The notes under the pieces are model-generated. The model was not told the origin of the DNA, did not search any database, and worked only from the letters and a program-made list of their open reading frames with translations. From Bryobacterales bacterium (GTDB lineage: Bacteria > Acidobacteriota > Terriglobia > Bryobacterales > Bryobacteraceae), in contig PMSX01000394.1 in NCBI GenBank assembly GCA_003167495.1, forward strand, positions 364-56,379: 56,016 nt of DNA, given 5' to 3'. The stretch's first letter is position 1, and each line of letters starts with the position of its first letter. Below, piece after piece: positions 51,916 through 56,016 of this stretch. Position numbers and translations under genes: made by a program.

Positions 51916-52268
51916 TGCACCACAACTTTGCCGGTCATTTTCGGGTGAATCGAGCAGAAGTACGGAAACGTTCCCGCCTTGACAAATGTGTATGAGAACT
52001 TTTCGTCGGTGTCCAGCACCTTGGACTTGAACACACCGTCGGTGCTAACCACCGTATGCGGAATGTCGTCGCGGTTGGTCCAGGTTACCGTTGTGCCCAC
52101 AGCCACTGTCAGCGCCTCCGGCCCAAAACTGAAATTATCGATCTTCACTTCCGTGGTTGCCGCCGTCGTCCGCTGACTATTCGCCATGGCCGCCGGCAAT
52201 CCTGCTACCAGGAGCAGCGCGGCGATCACCGCCACCGCGAAACCAGTTGTGCACAAACGTCTCCTCAT
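51912..52268 (-). CDS. Secreted cupredoxin (plastocyanin/amicyanin-like)
   Basis: A 118-residue exported blue-copper protein. The signal peptide is at 1-27 (RRRLCTTGFAVAVIAALLLV). The copper ligands are visible: His in DIPHTVV and Cys-x2-His-x2-Met in FCSIHPKM. The opening phrase VKIDNFSFGPEALTV is typical of the family. It carries single electrons in the periplasm or on the surface. The start at 52268 has GGAAGGA upstream and puts the signal peptide at the N-terminus; a frame to 52340 overlaps the previous gene. It is coupled to the DUF2231 gene by ATGA. Confidence 0.9.
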   Translation of the reverse strand: MRRRLCTTGFAVAVIAALLLVAGLPAAMANSQRTTAATTEVKIDNFSFGPEALTVAVGTTVTWTNRDDIPHTVVSTDGVFKSKVLDTDEKFSYTFVKAGTFPYFCSIHPKMTGKVVVQ

Positions 52269-52320
52269 GATTTGTCCTTCCTGTATTTTCGTCGCAATCG
52301 ATTCTCCTTCGCCCGCTGAT

Positions 52321-53286
52321 CTAAGCAAGCTCCGAGTCAATTACCGCCAAAGAATGTTGACCCTTCACGACATTCACATTTGTAATTCCGAGCAGGCTCC
52401 TCAACTTTTCCGCAGGCACTTTCAACGGCCCCGGTGAAGCGGCCTGGCCTGGCTGCGGTTGTGGAAATGCTGTCGACGCCGCAGTATGAAATGTCACGTT
52501 TCCTTCGACTTTTTGCATTGTTTGGTGAATGTGACCGTTCAGTACGGTGACTGACCCGAACTTCTTCAAGTACGCCAGGGCCTGCGCGCTATCTTCCGTG
52601 CCCCAGCCCCATTCCGGATACACCGTCCACAGAGGAATGTGCGCGAACACGACGATCGGCGTACTGTGTTTCAAATGCTTAACGTCGTCCTCCATCCATT
52701 CGAGTTGCTCGCGGCCCAACGTGCCTAGTCCCCCAGCCTTCAAATTCAGCACGTTCACGAGCCCGATAAAATGCACACCCTTTTTGTCGAAGCTGTACCA
52801 TCCCGCCCCCTTGGTGCCTTTTCCGTAGCGCTCTAGGAACTGCTTCCCGTCGTCATTCAAAACGTCGTGCTCGCCCGGCACATAGAACACATCCTTGGGT
52901 GTGGCGCCCTTCAGAACCTGCTCGACCGTATCAAACTCTTCGGGTTTCGAAAGATGGCTGATGTCGCCCGTATGCAGAATGAACTCGGGTGTAGCCGCCA
53001 AACCGTTGATTTTTTCCACGGCTATCTTCAATGTTCCCGTGACATCCGGATTGGCAGGTTTGTTGAATCCCATGTGGCTGTCGCTGATCTGCACAAATCG
53101 CAGCTCGCCCACTGCCGCCGCATCGCCTTGCGCCACGTCATTCAGACCGTACGACTTCAGTACGCCACCTTGCATGACGCAGAGAGCGCCGGTTCCGGCC
53201 CATGACATGCACTTCAAGAAGCCCCGCCGGTCTACTCCATCATTGTTGTGATCATAAAGAATCTCATCTTTTGTCTTCCCAGCCAT
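52321..53286 (-). CDS. Tat-exported metallophosphoesterase (calcineurin-like)
   Basis: A 321-residue enzyme with a twin-arginine signal (DRRGFLKCMSWAGTGAL) and a full dimetal set: DSH (VQISDSHMGF), HTGD, GEHD in place of the usual GNHD, His in VVFAHIP, and GHIH (VLNGHIHQ). It acts on phosphomonoesters or diesters outside the cytoplasm. The GEHD variant keeps the His but changes the Asn ligand to Glu, which may alter metal choice. The start at 53286 has GAGGAGA upstream. It leads the operon with the cupredoxin and DUF2231 genes, with a 52-bp gap to the cupredoxin. Confidence 0.88.
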   Translation of the reverse strand: MAGKTKDEILYDHNNDGVDRRGFLKCMSWAGTGALCVMQGGVLKSYGLNDVAQGDAAAVGELRFVQISDSHMGFNKPANPDVTGTLKIAVEKINGLAATPEFILHTGDISHLSKPEEFDTVEQVLKGATPKDVFYVPGEHDVLNDDGKQFLERYGKGTKGAGWYSFDKKGVHFIGLVNVLNLKAGGLGTLGREQLEWMEDDVKHLKHSTPIVVFAHIPLWTVYPEWGWGTEDSAQALAYLKKFGSVTVLNGHIHQTMQKVEGNVTFHTAASTAFPQPQPGQAASPGPLKVPAEKLRSLLGITNVNVVKGQHSLAVIDSELA

Positions 53287-53558
53287 AATTTCTCCTCGAC
53301 CTTTCTTTCTCACTGATCCCTGCTTTCGCCCGGGTGTGTTTCTTTGGAACGAACGACGTGCTGAATACAGAAGCTTGAAAAGCGCTCACGCCGCTTGTAA
53401 ACACCTTCCACCTTCGTAAACTGCAAACCCTCCATTTTTATTCCCGAACGATCGCCGATTAGCCTTTGTTTCAATTCCGTAAAACAAAAAGTAAGGGAAC
53501 GGGAATAAAATCGCCTTGGCGGCGGTTCTTTTAATCGGGTATGTTGGCTAAGAGAACG

Positions 53559-54535
53559 ATCATGCGAGGATAGCCCGAGGTCCGAGAAACGCTTCGATTC
53601 CGTATTGGCCATATTCACGGCTGACCCCCGAGTATTTGAATCCGCTCCAGGGCGCCTGCGAATCATCGGTCATATTGTTGATCACTATGCGTCCAGCCCG
53701 AATCTGCGATGCGACGCGACGTGCGCGTTGGTCAGTCCCCAGACGGACGCATGGAGACCATACTTAGAGTCGTTGGCTATCCGGATCGCTTCATTTTCGC
53801 TGTCATAGGAGATGACAGGGAGCACGGGACCGAAAATTTCCTCCTGGGCGATTGTCATGTCCTTCTTCACATTGACAAACACCGTGGGCTTCACGAAGTA
53901 TCCCGCTTCGAACCCTGGCGGATGACCCTCGCCGCCAATGAGCACTCCGCGCCCTCGCCAACCGAACCTGTGAACGAAATCTTGGCGACATCGGGATTAC
54001 GCACCAGTTCGGCACCGACGACATTGCCGCGCCGTGACCACGTTTAGCAGATCCTTGGGGAGATTGGCTTCGTGCAGCGCTTCGATCAACGCCTGAGTTT
54101 GAATCGAGCTCATCTCGCTCGGCTTAATCACGACCGTACAACCGCCGGCAACAGCCGAGGCAAGCTTTAAGCAAATGAACAGCGCGTTGGCGTTCCAGGC
54201 GGTAATCAGTCCAGCCACACTGACTGGTTCCAAGGCGACCATCGTGTGGCCCGCCTGCGAGTCAAAGGCAACTCCTGGAGTGCCTTCTCGGCGGCCAGAA
54301 ATGCGTTGACCCCGGACTGTACGATGAGGCCAGCGAATCGAACGACGCCTCCATATTCCTCAACCATTGCCGCCGTTAGATCGTCAACGCGCGCCAAAGC
54401 GGCCTCGTGCAGCCGGCGCAGAATCTGGGTGCGCTCTTCCTTGGTCGACTGACCGAAAGGTGGTGAATGCGGTCTTGGCGGCCGCGATAGCGTGCCCCTA
54501 TCCTCTTCATCGGCCAGCGTGACGTGGCCAATCAC
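53559..54535 (-). pseudogene. Aldehyde dehydrogenase remnant, frameshifted and missing its catalytic core
   Basis: Pieces of an NAD(P)-dependent aldehyde dehydrogenase in several frames. They run from an N-terminal part (FGQSTKEERTQILRRLHEA), through PVSVAGLITAWNANALF and VVIKPSEMSSIQTQAL, to [20 protein letters not shown] and the C-terminal tail ending AILA. By eye the reading jumps from the FTGSVGEGA region straight to VLIGGEGHP, so roughly 150 residues with the catalytic Glu and Cys segments (ELGGK, GQxC) are deleted. There are at least three further frameshifts. The gene is dead, and the deletion rules out simple sequencing error. Confidence 0.88.
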
Positions 54536-54540
54536 CTGAC

Positions 54541-54877
54541 ATTAACGACTCCATAGAAATTGGTGTCAATCACTACCTTGAACCGCTCCGCACTCAACTG
54601 CTCGAACGGCGCGATATCGCCGAACCCGGCGTGTTAACGACGACGTCGAGACGCCCAAACGCATCAAGCGCTACCTGCAGGGCGGCCTGAGCCGCGCTTT
54701 CATCCTCCACGTCAAGAGAAACCGCGCAGACGCGCTCACCGAATTTATTTACCAAGTCATCCAGTCGTCTTGGGTCGCGCGCTGTGGCGACTTGTCGACC
54801 GCCCGATTCGAGCACAGCCTCCGCAATGTTCCGGCCCAAACCACTGGCGCTGCCGGTCACAACCATACTTTGTCCAT
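54541..54877 (-). pseudogene. Short-chain dehydrogenase remnant (N-terminal part only)
   Basis: The Rossmann start of an SDR protein: from ATG at 54875-54877 (MDKVW), a shift of one base leads into VVTGSASGLGRNIAEAVL, the TG-x3-G-x-G loop. A second shift near LDVVVN is needed to reach FGDIAPFEQLSAERFKVV. The gene then stops after NFYGVVNV and runs directly into the aldehyde dehydrogenase remnant. The catalytic Tyr-x3-Lys half is absent. This is a deletion fusion of two neighbouring genes. Confidence 0.82.
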
Positions 54878-54894
54878 AAATACCCCTTTGTTGC

Positions 54895-55911
54895 CTAGTT
54901 AACAGGTCGTTTGAGCTCTGCCCTCAACTGGGAGGGTGTCGTCCCTTCCCACGTTCGGAAAGCTCGATAAAAGGAATTCGAATCCTCGTAGCCGAGCAGG
55001 TATGCCACCTCTGCGACATCGATATCCAGCCGGTTGAGATACTCGCGCGCCAGTTCCTGGCGTGCCTCCAGAAGCAACTTACGAAAAGTCGTCCCGTCGT
55101 CGTCGATCCGCCTCTGCAGGGTCCGATCGCTTAGCCCAAGCTCACGCGCCACGGCCGAGACGTCGGGGCGGGCTCCGGCCAGCAGGCGTTTAAAGAATCC
55201 ATTTCACCTGCTCGCTGATCGAATGCTGCGCGTGTTGCTCTTTCAAAGCTTTGTCGAGTTGTGGGTCCAACATTTCGAGCAACTCGGCATTGTGGGTGAG
55301 GAACGGCCGGTCGAGATCGGCCGTGTGGAGGACGAGGACATTCCGGCGCGCTCCGAATTTGACCGGGCATTTGAAATAAGCTTCGTGAATCCTGGTCGCT
55401 TCTGCTTTGCGCTTGAGCTCCACCCTTTTCGGATTCACTGGATGCCCCGTACCATGGCGACCGAGTTCAACCAATGACGCAAAGGCGGCGTCGTCAAGAG
55501 AGGCGGCGTTTCCTCCTGCGCGTGTTGCCACACGGGCTCTATTAAGCATTCGTCCTTGCTGACTTTGATTTGCAGTTCCTCGGGCGTACACAGTTGCTTG
55601 AAGCGAGCAAGGCGCGCGAGGGCATCGCGGTAGTCGCGGGCGTAGTAGGCCGCCATTGTTGACGGTGGCCGATTTCCAACATCGATCTGGGTCGCAATTT
55701 TCAGACCTGCGGCGGCATCGGAAGAAAGCTCGCCTACGGCACGCCAAAGCGCGAAGAATTGCGCTGTAGTCACAAGGTTCTTCTTGCCGTCGTAGGCCGT
55801 CACTGGCACCCGCGCCTGGCTCAGCACTGCTGCTGGCGTGAGTCCGATCTTAAAGAGCCCTATCCAAAAGGCGTTTGCGGCTTTGAAACGGTCTGGTGCT
55901 TTTACGGTCAT
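54895..55911 (-). pseudogene. AraC-family regulator remnant with two frameshifts
   Basis: An AraC/XylS regulator split in three frames. The N-terminal ligand domain (Arabinose_bd/OruR type) runs to about EPVWQHAQEE, continues in another frame as DDAAFASLVELGRHGTGHP to EQVKWIL, and a third frame carries the helix-turn-helix pair (ARELGLSDRTLQRRIDDD, VAEVAYLLGYEDSNSFYRAF). Removing one T in the TTT near 55191 restores KWILKRLLAGARPDV. It probably once controlled the adjacent dehydrogenase genes, which are also dead. Frameshifts alone could be sequencing errors, but the neighbours' deletions favour real decay. Confidence 0.8.
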
Positions 55912-56016
55912 CTTTCTCTCACTGCTCAGTTTCTCCTCGACGCGGCCTTCGCATTTCGGGACATTTCTCGGATTAGCTGATGATCGCTTTGGGCTCTAGT
56001 ATATCGTTTCAACAAA

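Noticed and set aside
53388-53420. Two GTAAAC strings upstream of the phosphoesterase gene
   Set aside because: The spacing between TGTAAA and CGTAAA is 13 bases, not 5, so it does not fit the repeat.

Overview
The window looks like chromosome from a member of the Acidobacteriota (class Terriglobia-like). This is inferred from gene types rather than from any marker gene: a CadC-type winged-helix/TPR regulator, small secreted proteins of types common in that phylum, a DUF2231/cupredoxin/phosphoesterase cluster and moderately GC-rich coding sequence. No rRNA, tRNA, CRISPR array or intact mobile element was found.

Layout. (1) 1-8.2 kb: a membrane redox chimera (heme c plus ferredoxin reductase), a small secreted protein, a roughly 1 kb gene-poor stretch, then a sigma-54 activator, a STAS protein and a sensor-less histidine kinase. 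(2) 8.5-13 kb: a riboflavin gene with RibA and RibB fused in reverse order, an ECF sigma factor and a winged-helix/TPR regulator. (3) 13.2-24.8 kb, minus strand: a compact ten-gene operon with five cobalamin-domain radical SAM proteins, three methyltransferases, an amidohydrolase and a SPASM-type radical SAM protein. It resembles a dedicated biosynthetic pathway with no recognised product. (4) 25-44.6 kb: an exopolysaccharide locus. It holds an OPX/SLBB export protein, a Wzz-like protein, a Wzx flippase, a Wzy/ligase, two GT4 glycosyltransferases, the initiating sugar transferase, an HprK-like kinase with a nucleotidyltransferase, and a Wzi-like outer-membrane protein. A decaheme cytochrome and an outer-membrane beta-barrel, which look like an electron conduit, sit between the two glycosyltransferases. 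A histidine phosphatase, a DksA-type zinc-finger protein and an OmpR-family response regulator lie in the same stretch. (5) 45-53.3 kb: a diheme DUF1111 protein, a PEP-CTERM-like protein, an acyltransferase, a short P450, a Tat-exported ferritin-like protein, and a DUF2231/cupredoxin/phosphoesterase operon. (6) 53.6-55.9 kb: a dead cassette of AraC regulator, SDR and aldehyde dehydrogenase remnants.

The signal that links these parts is a 17-bp direct repeat of the form TTTACA-N5-TTTACA (either half may vary slightly), seen at nine intergenic places. They lie upstream of the radical SAM operon, of the export genes (divergent from it), of the sugar transferase and the HprK-like gene (divergent), of the Wzi-like gene, of ribAB, of the ferritin-like gene and of the response regulator itself, with one in the gene-poor stretch near 3 kb. 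Two half-sites 11 bp apart are what OmpR/PhoB-family regulators bind. I infer one regulon that ties the radical SAM pathway to envelope polysaccharide, with the response regulator at 42.0-42.7 kb as the first candidate for its controller.
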